Shown here in pieces: positions 11,144 through 19,607 of a DNA stretch of 33,322 bases; within the stretch, counting starts at the first letter, position 1, and every line of letters begins with the position of its first letter. The position numbers and the translations under genes were made by a program. Below the pieces are notes generated by a model that saw nothing but the letters and a program-made list of their open reading frames with translations, was not told the DNA's origin and made no database searches. Origin of the DNA: an uncultured Pantoea sp. (GTDB taxonomy: Bacteria; Pseudomonadota; Gammaproteobacteria; Enterobacterales; Enterobacteriaceae); assembly GCA_913778495.1 (NCBI GenBank), contig CAJYVD010000028.1:1-33322 (forward strand), written 5' to 3'.

Positions 11144-11372
11144 ACGAAAAAAATCATGGCTTGCAGCGGGGTTGTGAAGCGCCATCCCCACTCGCTGAAC
11201 GAGTGAAGGCTTCCAGGGCGAGCGGCATGGATGCCGCGAGAGGCGGCGTTGAGCAGGAGCGAATCGACGCCGGTCCGTCAGGAAGACTGAGCGCGTGAAG
11301 GGACCGCGCAGCGGCGAGTGGGGCTGGCGCAGGGCCGGGGAGTGCAGAGGGCGCGGCCCAGGCGCCCTCTGC
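11144..11372 (-). repeat. Structured intergenic element, copy B (inverted relative to copy A)
   Basis: Read on the minus strand it begins with an 11-bp perfect hairpin GCAGAGGGCGC / GCGCCCTCTGC (7-base loop). It then has CCCTGCGCCAGCC, GACGGACCGGCGTCGATTCGC and CGCCTCTC, followed by the same core GCGGCATCCATGCCGCT (plus-strand 11221-11237), CCTGG, GGATGGCGCTTCACAA and a T-run (CATGATTTTTTTC). Possible weaker homology extends to about 11105 (GGCTGTAAGG, compare GGCCGTAAGC in copy A at 11014). Confidence 0.75.
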
Positions 11373-11512
11373 TCGTGCGCCGCACGGCGGCAAAAGGCAC
11401 CTGCCACAGCCTGTGGCGAACGAAAGATGCACCGCGCCTCGCGCCAGCGAAAAGCACCGGGCCGCTGCCTGCGGCTAAAGCCCCGCCACGGCCCGTGGCT
11501 CAAGCCCCCTCA
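11373..11512 (-). repeat. Tandem hairpin array B at the 3' end of cobB
   Basis: Five units of about 24-31 nt, each a short GC stem followed by an A-rich link and GCACC or GCCCC. Perfect stems include GCCACGG/CCGTGGC (11486-11500) and GCCACAG/CTGTGGC (11403-11417). It begins right after the cobB stop, so it would form the cobB 3' untranslated region, and it leads into element B just as array A leads into element A. Confidence 0.7.
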
Positions 11513-12349
11513 TTACTGCTTATGAATACTCGCAATGAAATCATGCACAAACTCAGGCACCACTTCGCTGGCAAGGCCGTAGTCGCTTTCGGCGAACGCG
11601 CTCCCTACCTGACTCGGCTCAAGATTCAACTCCAGCGTATGCGCACCGTGTAGCTTAGCTTCGTGTACAAAACCGGCGGCGGGATAGACGTGACCCGAGG
11701 TGCCTATCGCCACAAACAGATCGGCCTGTTCGAGGGCGTGATAAATCTCCTCCATGCCGAGCGGCATTTCGCCGAACCACACGACATGGGGACGCAACCT
11801 TGCCGGGAATTGACAGCAGGTGCAGCGATCTTCTGGGGTAACATCGTCAGTCCAGCTCACCACCTGACCGCTGTGCTCGCAGCGAACTTTAAGCAGCTCG
11901 CCGTGCATGTGCAGCACGCGCTGGCTTCCGGCGCGCTCATGCAAATTGTCGATATTTTGCGTCACCAGCAGGAAATTATCCCCCAGCACCTGCTCCAGTT
12001 CCGCCAGCGCGCGATGCGCCGCGTTAGGCTGAATAGCCGGCTGCTGGAGTTGCCGCCGACGCGCGTTGTAAAACGCCTGTACGCGAGCCGGATCGCGCTG
12101 GAAACCTTCGGGCGTCGCCACATCTTCAACGCGGTGCTCTTCCCACAAACCGTCTTCGGCGCGGAACGTGCGAATACCAGACTCTGCCGAAATCCCCGCC
12201 CCGGTCAGGATCACCACACGCGGCAGCGGGTGCGCAGCCAGTTCAACGTTGCGATCGCGCTCAAAGATTCGCTGACGAAAGCGCTGATGCACTTTACGGC
12301 GGTTCTTTTTATAACGGGCGAGTCGTAGGCGGCGGCGCGGTTGGCGCAT
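11513..12349 (-). CDS. cobB: NAD-dependent protein deacylase CobB (sirtuin, long form)
   Basis: Removes acetyl, and in class III sirtuins succinyl, groups from protein lysines using NAD+. 278 aa (E. coli long isoform 279). NAD-binding [14 protein letters not shown] (50-63), QNID (131-134) and catalytic His149 in HMHGE (E. coli His147). Tyr94 and Arg97 in AFYNARRRQ are the acyl-recognition pair typical of desuccinylating sirtuins. Cys157 and the CTCC cluster form the zinc site region. The first about 35 residues are very rich in Arg/Lys, like the N-terminal extension of the E. coli long isoform. AAGGAG lies 7 bases before the ATG. E. coli nagK, which lies between cobB and lolE, is absent. Confidence 0.97.
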   Translation of the reverse strand: MRQPRRRLRLARYKKNRRKVHQRFRQRIFERDRNVELAAHPLPRVVILTGAGISAESGIRTFRAEDGLWEEHRVEDVATPEGFQRDPARVQAFYNARRRQLQQPAIQPNAAHRALAELEQVLGDNFLLVTQNIDNLHERAGSQRVLHMHGELLKVRCEHSGQVVSWTDDVTPEDRCTCCQFPARLRPHVVWFGEMPLGMEEIYHALEQADLFVAIGTSGHVYPAAGFVHEAKLHGAHTLELNLEPSQVGSAFAESDYGLASEVVPEFVHDFIASIHKQ

Positions 12350-12452
12350 AAAAGCTCCTTTATCTTCGGCGGTGATCGCCGTGCGTCGATGTGTTGTCGG
12401 TTAAGATCCCGATCATAACGATTACGGCTGCGCTCTGCATGCGATTGGCGCT

Positions 12453-12484
12453 GAAAATATGCGCAGTCGCGATTGCGACTGCGC
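12453..12484 (-). terminator. Terminator of the lolCDE operon
   Basis: Minus strand: GCGCAGTCGC-AATC-GCGACTGCGC (10-bp perfect stem) followed by ATATTTTC, 8 bases after the lolE stop. Confidence 0.85.
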
Positions 12485-12492
12485 GTTTCGCT

Positions 12493-13737
12493 TTACTGAC
12501 CGCTGAGCACGCGCGCCGGATCGATGCGGCTGGCACGGCGTGCCGGGTACCAGCTGGCGATGAGGCTCAGCACAATGGCGGTGGCCAGCACGGAAATCAC
12601 ATCCAGCCAGTGCAGCTCGGAGGGCAGAAAATCGATAAAATAGATATCGCCCGCCAGCAGTTGGTGACCGGTAAGATGCTCAAATCCGCGCATGAGCGGC
12701 GTCAAGTTAAGCGCCACCAGCACGCCAATCACCACGCCGCTCACGCTTCCCAGCAGGCCTGCCAGCAGGCCGTACCAAATGAAGATGGCGCGAATCAAAC
12801 CGTCTTTCGTCCCCAGCGTACGCAGCACCGCGATATCGCTGCTCTTGTCTTTCACCGCCATCACCAGCGTGGAAACGATATTGAAGCAGGCCACACCGAT
12901 CACCAGCACCATGGCTAAGTACATAATGGCGCGGATCATCTGGATGTCACGGTACATATAGCCGAAGGTGCCAATCCAACTTTTGATGTAAACATACGCA
13001 TGCGTGACCTCACCGGCATCGCGTACAAGCTGCTGCGCCTTAAAGGGATCGGTCATTTTCAGGGCAATACCGCTCACGCTGTCGCCCAGATCCAGATAGC
13101 GTTGCGCATCCGCCAGCGGCACCAGCGCCAGACTGTGGTCAAGCATACCGCTGAGCTGCAAAATCCCGCTCACCTGTAGGCGGATACGTTTGGGCTGCAG
13201 CAGTTTATTGTCACCGTCGTTATTGGGGATCATGATGGTGATCCAGTCGCCCTGCTTCACCTTCAGCGACTGAGCGATGCCGCCGCCTAAAATGATTTGC
13301 TGCTTGCCTGCGGCAAACTGCGACCACGCATTATTGGCCACGAAGTGCGGTAATGCACTGAGGCGCGGCTCCTGCTGCGGATCGACACCTTTGACCTGCA
13401 GCGCCTGCAGCTTGGCTCCACTCTCAATCAGGCCCGTGAAGTTAACGTAAGGCGCTGCGGCGGCGATACCCGGCACCTGCTCAATCGGCGCAATCAGCGG
13501 CTGCCAGTTGCGGAACGGCTGATTGACCGGCTCGATTTCACCGTGAGGCACCACCGCCAGAATGCGGTTATTAAGTTCACGTTCGAAGCCGTTCATGGCG
13601 CTCAGCCCGATAATCAGCACCGCAACCCCTAGCGCGATGCCGAGCGTCGAAATGATGGAGATCAGCGAGACCATGCCACCACGCCGCCGACCGCGGCTAA
13701 AGCGCAGCCCGAGCAGCAGAGACAATGATGAATGCAT
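12493..13737 (-). CDS. lolE: Lipoprotein-releasing ABC transporter permease LolE
   Basis: Inner-membrane subunit of LolCDE, which extracts outer-membrane lipoproteins from the inner membrane and passes them to LolA. 414 aa, equal to E. coli. MacB/FtsX-type fold: N-terminal TM about 23-47 ([23 protein letters not shown]), a large periplasmic domain, then three TM segments around 270-400 ([22 protein letters not shown] and two more). The ATG overlaps the lolD stop by one base (TAATG), indicating translational coupling. Candidate cargo encoded nearby: LpoB and YcfL. Confidence 0.96.
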   Translation of the reverse strand: MHSSLSLLLGLRFSRGRRRGGMVSLISIISTLGIALGVAVLIIGLSAMNGFERELNNRILAVVPHGEIEPVNQPFRNWQPLIAPIEQVPGIAAAAPYVNFTGLIESGAKLQALQVKGVDPQQEPRLSALPHFVANNAWSQFAAGKQQIILGGGIAQSLKVKQGDWITIMIPNNDGDNKLLQPKRIRLQVSGILQLSGMLDHSLALVPLADAQRYLDLGDSVSGIALKMTDPFKAQQLVRDAGEVTHAYVYIKSWIGTFGYMYRDIQMIRAIMYLAMVLVIGVACFNIVSTLVMAVKDKSSDIAVLRTLGTKDGLIRAIFIWYGLLAGLLGSVSGVVIGVLVALNLTPLMRGFEHLTGHQLLAGDIYFIDFLPSELHWLDVISVLATAIVLSLIASWYPARRASRIDPARVLSGQ

Positions 13738-14438
13738 TACAGCGCTCCCAGCGTCAGGTGATCGCTAAGCTGGCCGTCACGCATCTCCATTTGACGACTC
13801 AGGCGTTTCGCCAGGTGAAGATCGTGCGTCACCACCAGAAACGCCGTGCCCTGCTTGACGTTCAACTCACCCAGCAGTTCAAAAATCGCGTCCGCGTTGC
13901 GCGCATCCAGATTGCCCGTGGGCTCGTCTGCCATCACTAAACGCGGACGATTTACCAGCGCGCGCGCAATGGCCACGCGCTGGCGCTCGCCGCCCGACAG
14001 CTCAGACGGGCGGTGCGCCGCACGCTTCTCGAGGCCGACCGCGGCCAGCATTTCGCGCGCGCGCGATTCTACTTCCGCTTTGCCGATTTTGCCAATCAGC
14101 AGCGGCATCGCCACGTTTTCCAGCGCGCTGAAGTCAGGCAGCAAATGGTGGAACTGGTAGATAAATCCGAGCTCGCGGTTACGCAGCTCTGCTTTGGCCG
14201 CAGAGGACATGGCATTCAGCGATTTGCCGTCAAAAATCACGTCGCCAGACGTAGGCGCATCGAGCCCGCCCAGCAGGTGCAGCAGCGTACTTTTACCCGA
14301 GCCGGAGCTCCCAACAATGGCGGTCAGTTCGCCCGGTTGCAGGCTAAAAGCCACATTGCGCAGCACATCGGTCTGCACGCTGCCTTCCTGATAGCGTTTA
14401 CACAGGTCGCGACACTGCAACAAAGGGGTATTACTCAT
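13737..14438 (-). CDS. lolD: Lipoprotein-releasing ABC transporter ATPase LolD
   Basis: ATPase that powers LolCDE. The correct start is ATG 14438 ([19 protein letters not shown]), giving 233 aa like E. coli; the open frame extends further up but that part is antisense-like and non-homologous. Walker [10 protein letters not shown] is at 43-51, followed by the Q-loop region [12 protein letters not shown], signature [10 protein letters not shown], Walker [13 protein letters not shown] and switch His in VVTHD. It overlaps the lolC stop by 8 nt and lolE by 1 nt, a tightly coupled operon. Confidence 0.97.
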   Translation of the reverse strand: MSNTPLLQCRDLCKRYQEGSVQTDVLRNVAFSLQPGELTAIVGSSGSGKSTLLHLLGGLDAPTSGDVIFDGKSLNAMSSAAKAELRNRELGFIYQFHHLLPDFSALENVAMPLLIGKIGKAEVESRAREMLAAVGLEKRAAHRPSELSGGERQRVAIARALVNRPRLVMADEPTGNLDARNADAIFELLGELNVKQGTAFLVVTHDLHLAKRLSRQMEMRDGQLSDHLTLGAL

Positions 14439-15630
14439 AACGTAAAGCCTCAGCGGGTTGAACGGCGGCAGCGCGCCATGACGGATAAAGGGTTGAGAGC
14501 AGCGCCACAGCCATGGAGAGTAGCGCAATGGTGACCACCTGCCAGACGTTGATATCCACTGGCAGCGCCGCGCCATCCAGGAACAGCCCCAGCACCGGCA
14601 GCAGGTGGTTGAGCTGGCTGGCCAGCAGTACGCCCAACAGCGTACCTAGCAGCGCACCGATGATGCCCGCGCTGGCGCCTTGCACCATAAACACCGCCAC
14701 AATCTGGCGCCGGGTCAGCCCCTGCGTTTGTAAAATAGCCACTTCCGCCTGCTTCTCCATAATCAGCAAGCCCAGCGAGGTAATGATGTTGAACGCCGCG
14801 ACCGCAATGATCAAACTCAGCAGCAGGCCCATCATGTTTTTCTCCATGCGTACCGCCTGGAACAGATCGCCTTTGCGCTCGCGCCAATCTTTCCAAATCA
14901 GCCCCTGCGGCAGGGTCTGATGACTGAGGGCATCAACGTCCAGCGGTTTGTTCAGCCACAGGCGCCAACCGGTGATGTTGCCTGACGGATAGCGCATGAT
15001 GCGCGAGGCATCTTGCTGATTCACCAAAATTTGGTAGCCATCCACTTCACTGTTTGCGGCATACGTGCCGGCCACCGTGAAAATGCGCTGGCTCGGCAAG
15101 CGTCCAACCGGCGTAAACTGGCTCACGGAAGGCACCATCAGACGCAGCGTATCGCCGCGCTTCACGCCGAGCTGCGTGGCCAGCTGTTCACCAAGAATCA
15201 CGTTGTATTGGCCTGCTTGCAGCACGCTTTGCGGTGTATTAACCAGATAAGGGGTCAGTGGATCTTGCTCATCGGGCTGTATGCCCAGCATCACGCCCAC
15301 CGACACGTTGCGCGCACTTTGCAGCACCACATCCGCGGTGGTGAGCGGCGCAACGCGGCTGACGCCCTGTAACTTCAGTTGCTCAGCGGGGATCTGCTGC
15401 GGGTTGATACTGCCGTTGTCACTGGTGACCAGCGCCTGCGGCATCAGGCCGAGAATGTTGCCTTCCAGCTCGCGCTCAAAGCCGTTCATCACCGACAGCA
15501 CGGTGACCAACGCCAGCACGCCAAGCGTAATACCGATAGTGGAAAGCCAGGAGACGAAACGACCAAAGCGGTCTGAAGCACGTCCACGCATGTAGCGCAA
15601 ACCAATGAATAACGCGACTGGTTGATACAT
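14431..15630 (-). CDS. lolC: Lipoprotein-releasing ABC transporter permease LolC
   Basis: Second permease of LolCDE; in E. coli LolC is the subunit whose periplasmic Hook recruits LolA. 399 aa, the same as E. coli. N-terminal TM about 24-50 ([23 protein letters not shown]), a large periplasmic region, and three C-terminal TM segments ([19 protein letters not shown], then [19 protein letters not shown], then [18 protein letters not shown]). It shares [12 protein letters not shown] near the N-terminus with LolE's [12 protein letters not shown], reflecting common ancestry. First gene of the operon. Confidence 0.96.
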   Translation of the reverse strand: MYQPVALFIGLRYMRGRASDRFGRFVSWLSTIGITLGVLALVTVLSVMNGFERELEGNILGLMPQALVTSDNGSINPQQIPAEQLKLQGVSRVAPLTTADVVLQSARNVSVGVMLGIQPDEQDPLTPYLVNTPQSVLQAGQYNVILGEQLATQLGVKRGDTLRLMVPSVSQFTPVGRLPSQRIFTVAGTYAANSEVDGYQILVNQQDASRIMRYPSGNITGWRLWLNKPLDVDALSHQTLPQGLIWKDWRERKGDLFQAVRMEKNMMGLLLSLIIAVAAFNIITSLGLLIMEKQAEVAILQTQGLTRRQIVAVFMVQGASAGIIGALLGTLLGVLLASQLNHLLPVLGLFLDGAALPVDINVWQVVTIALLSMAVALLSTLYPSWRAAAVQPAEALRYE

Positions 15631-16041
15631 AAGATCCGTCTTGGCAGTTGCCTGAAAAAGAGTACAGGGATGATAAAGGAGCCGGGTGCTTTATGAAACC
15701 TTTAACCCACGGCGCAAGCGGCAAAGTTGCGTCGAAATGCATCTGAAGGCGGCCTGCAAAGACCAGCCCTGACCCACGCACGGTGCGAAACGCGCGCCTT
15801 TTGACCGCCATAAGTACAGAAAAAGCGGCGTACGGCACGCTTATTGCCTGTCAGGCCGATAATCACGGCTATCATTAACAGAAAGCACGAGAGAGGGCGG
15901 CGCAGGTTCGTCCCTGTCACTGCTTAACGCCGCCGTCAGCCTACCCTGCTCACCGAGAAATCGCGCCGCGACAGATGATCCTCGGGTCGGATTATGGAAT
16001 GATGGCGCCCTTGAATGAAAAGGAGAGAATGTCGAGTCCTT
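15631..16041. other. Divergent lolC / mfd intergenic region (411 bp)
   Basis: Holds the lolC promoter at its left end and, presumably, the mfd promoter at its right. There is a long-range inverted repeat GGCGGC...GCCGCC (about 15898-15934). No credible gene: open frames on the minus strand lack Shine-Dalgarno sequences. E. coli has ycfT at the equivalent place. No clear mfd promoter was found. Confidence 0.6.
15670..15697 (-). promoter_or_regulatory. Candidate lolCDE promoter
   Basis: Minus strand TTCATA (15697-15692), 16-bp spacer, TATCAT (15675-15670). The predicted start is about 33 bp before the lolC ATG. Confidence 0.4.
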
Positions 16042-16076
16042 ATGTCGGAACAGCCTCGTTATACCCTGCCCGCTAA
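16029..16076 (+). CDS. Possible 15-codon leader ORF overlapping the mfd start
   Basis: ATG 16029 with AAGGAG immediately upstream (3-base gap) opens MSSPYVGTASLYPAR and stops at TAA 16074-16076. It is out of frame with mfd and spans the mfd ATG at 16042. It is the only start here with a strong Shine-Dalgarno. Whether it is translated is unknown. Confidence 0.3.
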   Translation: MSSPYVGTASLYPAR

Positions 16077-19000
16077 CGCTGGCGATCATCGTCAGCTTGG
16101 CCAACTGGCCGGTGCCGCGCAAGCGGTTGAATGCGCTAGCATTGCCGAGCGTCACCTTGGTCCGGTGCTGATGATTACCCCGGATATGCAATCTGCTCTG
16201 CGTCTTCAGGAAGAGATCCGCCAATTTACCGATCTGCCGGTGATGCATCTTGCCGATTGGGAAACGCTGCCGTATGACAGCTTTTCACCGCATCAGGACA
16301 TTATTTCCGCCCGTCTCTCCACGCTCTATCAGCTGCCTACCCTGACGCGTGGCCTGTTAATTATGCCGGTCAACACGCTGATGCAGCGCGTCTGCCCACA
16401 CAGCTTCCTGCACGGTCACGCGCTGGTTATGGAGCAAGGGCAGAAGCTGTCGCGCGATGCCCTGCGCGATCAGCTCGAACAGGCAGGCTATCGCCATGTG
16501 GACCAGGTTATGGAACACGGCGAGTACGCCACGCGAGGGGCGCTGCTGGATCTCTTCCCGATGGGCAGCGACCAGCCCTATCGCATCGACTTCTTTGATG
16601 ATGAAATCGACAGTCTGCGTCTGTTTGACGTCGACAGCCAGCGCACCTTAGAGGCCGTCAGCGCCATAAACCTGCTGCCTGCCCACGAATTTCCTACTGA
16701 CAAAGCCGCAATTGAGCTGTTTCGCAGCCGCTGGCGCGAAATGTTCGACGTGCGCCGCGAGCCGGAGCACATTTATCAGCAGGTGAGTAAAGGCACGCTG
16801 CCCGCTGGGATCGAATACTGGCAGCCGCTGTTTTTTGAACAGCCGCTGCCCACGCTGTTTAGCTATTTGCCCGCCAACGCCCTTCTGGTGAACAGCGGCA
16901 ACCTGGCGCAGAGCGCTGAACGCTTCTGGCAGGACGCCTGTGCGCGCTACGACAATCGACGCGTCGATCCGATGCGACCGCTGCTGGAACCCGCCACGCT
17001 ATGGCTGCGTCCCGATGCCCTGCTGGGTGAACTGAAAGCCTGGCCGCGCGTCCAGCTAAGCGCGGAAACGCTGCCGGAAAAAGCGGCGAACACCAATCTG
17101 GGTTATGAAGCGCTGCCTGACCTCGCCATTCAGGCCCAGGCGAAAGCCCCGCTGGATAACCTGCGCCAGTTTCTGGAGCAGTTCGATGGCAGCGTGGTGT
17201 TCTCGGTGGAGAGCGAGGGACGCCGCGAGAGCCTGCAAGAGCTGCTGGCGCGGATTAAACTGCGGCCTCAACCCATCGCCTGCTTTAACGAGGCGCACGC
17301 GCATCCCTACAGCCTGATGGTGGGGGCCAGCGAGCGCGGCTTTATCGACCACGCGCGTCAGCTGGCCCTGATTTGCGAAGGCGATTTACTGGGCGAGCGC
17401 GTCAACCGTCGCCGCCAGGACACGCGCCGCACCATCAATCCGGATGTGCTGATTCGAAATTTGGCCGAACTGCATCCCGGCCAGCCGGTGGTGCATCTGG
17501 AGCACGGCGTGGGCCGCTACATCGGCCTGACCACGCTGGAGGCGGGCGGCATCGTCGCCGAGTATTTGATGCTCTCTTACGCGGGTGAGGCCAAACTTTA
17601 TGTTCCGGTCTCCTCGCTGCACCTGATCAGCCGTTACGCGGGCGGTGCCGATGAAAACGCCCCGTTACACAAGCTGGGCAGCGACGCCTGGTCGCGCGCG
17701 CGGCAGAAAGCCGCGGAAAAAGTGCGCGATGTCGCCGCGGAACTGCTGGATATCTACGCCCAGCGTGCGGCGAAAAGCGGCTTCGCCTTCAAACACGATC
17801 GTGAGCAGTATCAGCTGTTTTGTGAAGGTTTCCCTTTCGAAACCACGCCGGATCAGGCGCAGGCCATCAATGCTGTGCTTAGCGACATGTGTCAGCCATT
17901 AGCAATGGATCGCCTGGTGTGCGGCGACGTCGGTTTCGGGAAAACCGAGGTGGCAATGCGCGCCGCCTTCCTTGCGGTTGAGAATAACAAGCAGGTCGCC
18001 GTACTGGTGCCGACCACCCTGCTGGCGCAGCAGCACTTCGACAACTTCCGCGATCGCTTTGCCAACTGGCCGGTGCGCATTGAAATGCTGTCGCGGTTCC
18101 GCAGCGCGAAAGAGCAGAATGAAGTGCTGCAACTGGCTCAGGAAGGCAAGATTGATATTTTGATCGGCACGCACAAGCTGCTCGGCAACGAGATGAAGTG
18201 GCACGATCTCGGCCTGCTGATCGTGGATGAAGAACACCGCTTCGGCGTGCGCCACAAGGAGCGCATCAAAGCGATGCGCGCTGACGTGGATATCCTCACG
18301 CTGACCGCCACGCCGATTCCGCGCACGCTGAACATGGCCATGAGCGGCATGCGCGATCTGTCGATCATTGCCACGCCGCCGGCGCGCCGCCTCGCGGTGA
18401 AAACCTTTGTGCGCGAGTATGACAGTTTAGTGGTGCGTGAGGCGATCCTGCGTGAAGTCCTGCGCGGGGGCCAGGTGTATTACCTTTACAACGACGTTGA
18501 AAACATTGAGAAAGCGGCGCAGCGGCTGGCTGATCTGGTGCCTGAAGCACGCATCGGCATTGGCCACGGTCAGATGCGCGAGCGCGATCTCGAACGCGTG
18601 ATGAACGATTTCCACCATCAGCGCTTTAACGTGCTTGTCTGCACAACCATTATTGAAACCGGTATCGACGTGCCCAGCGCAAACACCATTATCATTGAGC
18701 GCGCCGATCACTTTGGCCTGGCGCAGCTGCACCAGCTGCGCGGCCGCGTCGGCCGTTCCCACCATCAGGCTTACGCATGGCTGCTTACGCCGCACCCGAA
18801 AGCCATGACCAGCGATGCGCAAAAGCGTCTGGAGGCGATTGCCTCCCTGGAAGATCTCGGTGCCGGTTTTGCGCTGGCGACGCACGATTTGGAGATTCGC
18901 GGTGCGGGCGAACTGCTGGGCGAAGATCAAAGCGGACAGATGGAAACCATTGGCTTCACGCTCTACATGGAGCTGCTGGAAAACGCGGTGGACGCGCTGA

Positions 19001-19485
19001 AAGCCGGGCGGGAGCCCTCTCTGGAAGATTTGACCAACAACCAAACGGAGATTGAGCTGCGCATGCCGGCCCTGCTGCCAGACGATTATATCCCCGATGT
19101 CAGCACCCGCTTATCGCTGTACAAACGCATCGCCTCGGCCAGTGATGAGCAGGAACTGGCTGAACTCAAAGTGGAGATGATTGACCGCTTTGGTAAGCTG
19201 CCGGACGCGGCGCGCAATCTGCTCGATGTGGCCGCGTTAAGGCTGGTGGCACGTGAGCTGGGAGTACGCAAAATCGAAGCCAGTGAGAAAGGCGGCTTCT
19301 TCGACTTTGCTCCGCAGAATCAGGTCGATCCAGGTTGGCTGATCGGCCTGCTGCAACAAGCGCCGACGCAGTGGAAACTGGACGGACCCACGCGGCTGAA
19401 ATTCACGCGCGACCTCGCCGAACGCAAGCTGCGTATGGAGTGGGTACAAGGATTTGTGCGCGAGTTGGCCGCGCATCAGGTCTAA
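16042..19485 (+). CDS. mfd: Transcription-repair coupling factor Mfd
   Basis: DNA translocase that removes RNA polymerase stalled at lesions and recruits UvrA. 1147 aa from ATG 16042 (MSEQPRYTLP, matching E. coli MPEQYRYTLP; E. coli 1148). N-terminal UvrB-like module about 1-350 (ETLPYDSFSPHQDI, GEYATRGALLDLFP); RNA-polymerase-interacting domain about 470-550 (VHLEHGVGRYIG); helicase/translocase with Walker A GDVGFGKTE (Lys634) and DEEH; RecG-like motifs GQMRERDLERVM and GRVGRSHHQAYAWL; C-terminal domain about 1000-1147. An in-frame ATG at 16015 would add 9 residues but has no Shine-Dalgarno. It is divergent from lolC and ends in a terminator shared with ycfJ. Confidence 0.97.
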   Translation: MSEQPRYTLPANAGDHRQLGQLAGAAQAVECASIAERHLGPVLMITPDMQSALRLQEEIRQFTDLPVMHLADWETLPYDSFSPHQDIISARLSTLYQLPTLTRGLLIMPVNTLMQRVCPHSFLHGHALVMEQGQKLSRDALRDQLEQAGYRHVDQVMEHGEYATRGALLDLFPMGSDQPYRIDFFDDEIDSLRLFDVDSQRTLEAVSAINLLPAHEFPTDKAAIELFRSRWREMFDVRREPEHIYQQVSKGTLPAGIEYWQPLFFEQPLPTLFSYLPANALLVNSGNLAQSAERFWQDACARYDNRRVDPMRPLLEPATLWLRPDALLGELKAWPRVQLSAETLPEKAANTNLGYEALPDLAIQAQAKAPLDNLRQFLEQFDGSVVFSVESEGRRESLQELLARIKLRPQPIACFNEAHAHPYSLMVGASERGFIDHARQLALICEGDLLGERVNRRRQDTRRTINPDVLIRNLAELHPGQPVVHLEHGVGRYIGLTTLEAGGIVAEYLMLSYAGEAKLYVPVSSLHLISRYAGGADENAPLHKLGSDAWSRARQKAAEKVRDVAAELLDIYAQRAAKSGFAFKHDREQYQLFCEGFPFETTPDQAQAINAVLSDMCQPLAMDRLVCGDVGFGKTEVAMRAAFLAVENNKQVAVLVPTTLLAQQHFDNFRDRFANWPVRIEMLSRFRSAKEQNEVLQLAQEGKIDILIGTHKLLGNEMKWHDLGLLIVDEEHRFGVRHKERIKAMRADVDILTLTATPIPRTLNMAMSGMRDLSIIATPPARRLAVKTFVREYDSLVVREAILREVLRGGQVYYLYNDVENIEKAAQRLADLVPEARIGIGHGQMRERDLERVMNDFHHQRFNVLVCTTIIETGIDVPSANTIIIERADHFGLAQLHQLRGRVGRSHHQAYAWLLTPHPKAMTSDAQKRLEAIASLEDLGAGFALATHDLEIRGAGELLGEDQSGQMETIGFTLYMELLENAVDALKAGREPSLEDLTNNQTEIELRMPALLPDDYIPDVSTRLSLYKRIASASDEQELAELKVEMIDRFGKLPDAARNLLDVAALRLVARELGVRKIEASEKGGFFDFAPQNQVDPGWLIGLLQQAPTQWKLDGPTRLKFTRDLAERKLRMEWVQGFVRELAAHQV

Positions 19486-19536
19486 GCTGCCGCGGCGCGG
19501 GGAGCCGCCGCTGACAGTCCGGCTCCCCGTCACCAT

Positions 19537-19563
19537 AAAAAAAGCGCCTTGCGGCGCTTTTTT
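19537..19563. terminator. Bidirectional terminator between mfd and ycfJ
   Basis: AAAAAAAGCGCC-TTGC-GGCGCTTTTTTT. The stem is GC-rich with T-runs on both strands, between convergent genes. A second hairpin GGAGCCG/CGGCTCC lies just before it (19501-19526). Confidence 0.93.
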
Positions 19564-19607
19564 GTTATTGCATGGTGTTATTGCAGCTGTGCGTGTGCTT
19601 TGCCCAA

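Larger units (their letters stand above)
10493..11512. other. Hairpin-rich 1-kb junction with no credible conventional gene
   Basis: Between pepT and cobB. The first about 110 bp are the pepT leader side. From about 10620 the sequence becomes very GC-rich and is made of tandem hairpin units, then an element (10773-10996), an A/T-richer spacer with AAAGACAAAAGACAAAAACAC, then an inverted copy of the element (11144-11372) and another hairpin array running to the cobB stop. Open frames of 70-150 codons exist on both strands, but they are low-complexity, overlap each other and lack Shine-Dalgarno sequences. E. coli has potABCD, ymfA and ycfZ here. Confidence 0.8.

Noticed and set aside
13737-14576. 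LolD with a 46-residue N-terminal extension
   Set aside because: The extension is the out-of-frame 3' end of lolC; MSNTPLLQ at 14438 aligns with E. coli LolD.
15702-15920. Minus-strand 72-codon frame with a hydrophobic stretch (CFLLMIAVIIGLTG)
   Set aside because: GTG start without Shine-Dalgarno, lies upstream of lolC in its promoter region, and the rest of the translation is non-descript. A small membrane protein cannot be excluded but is unsupported.
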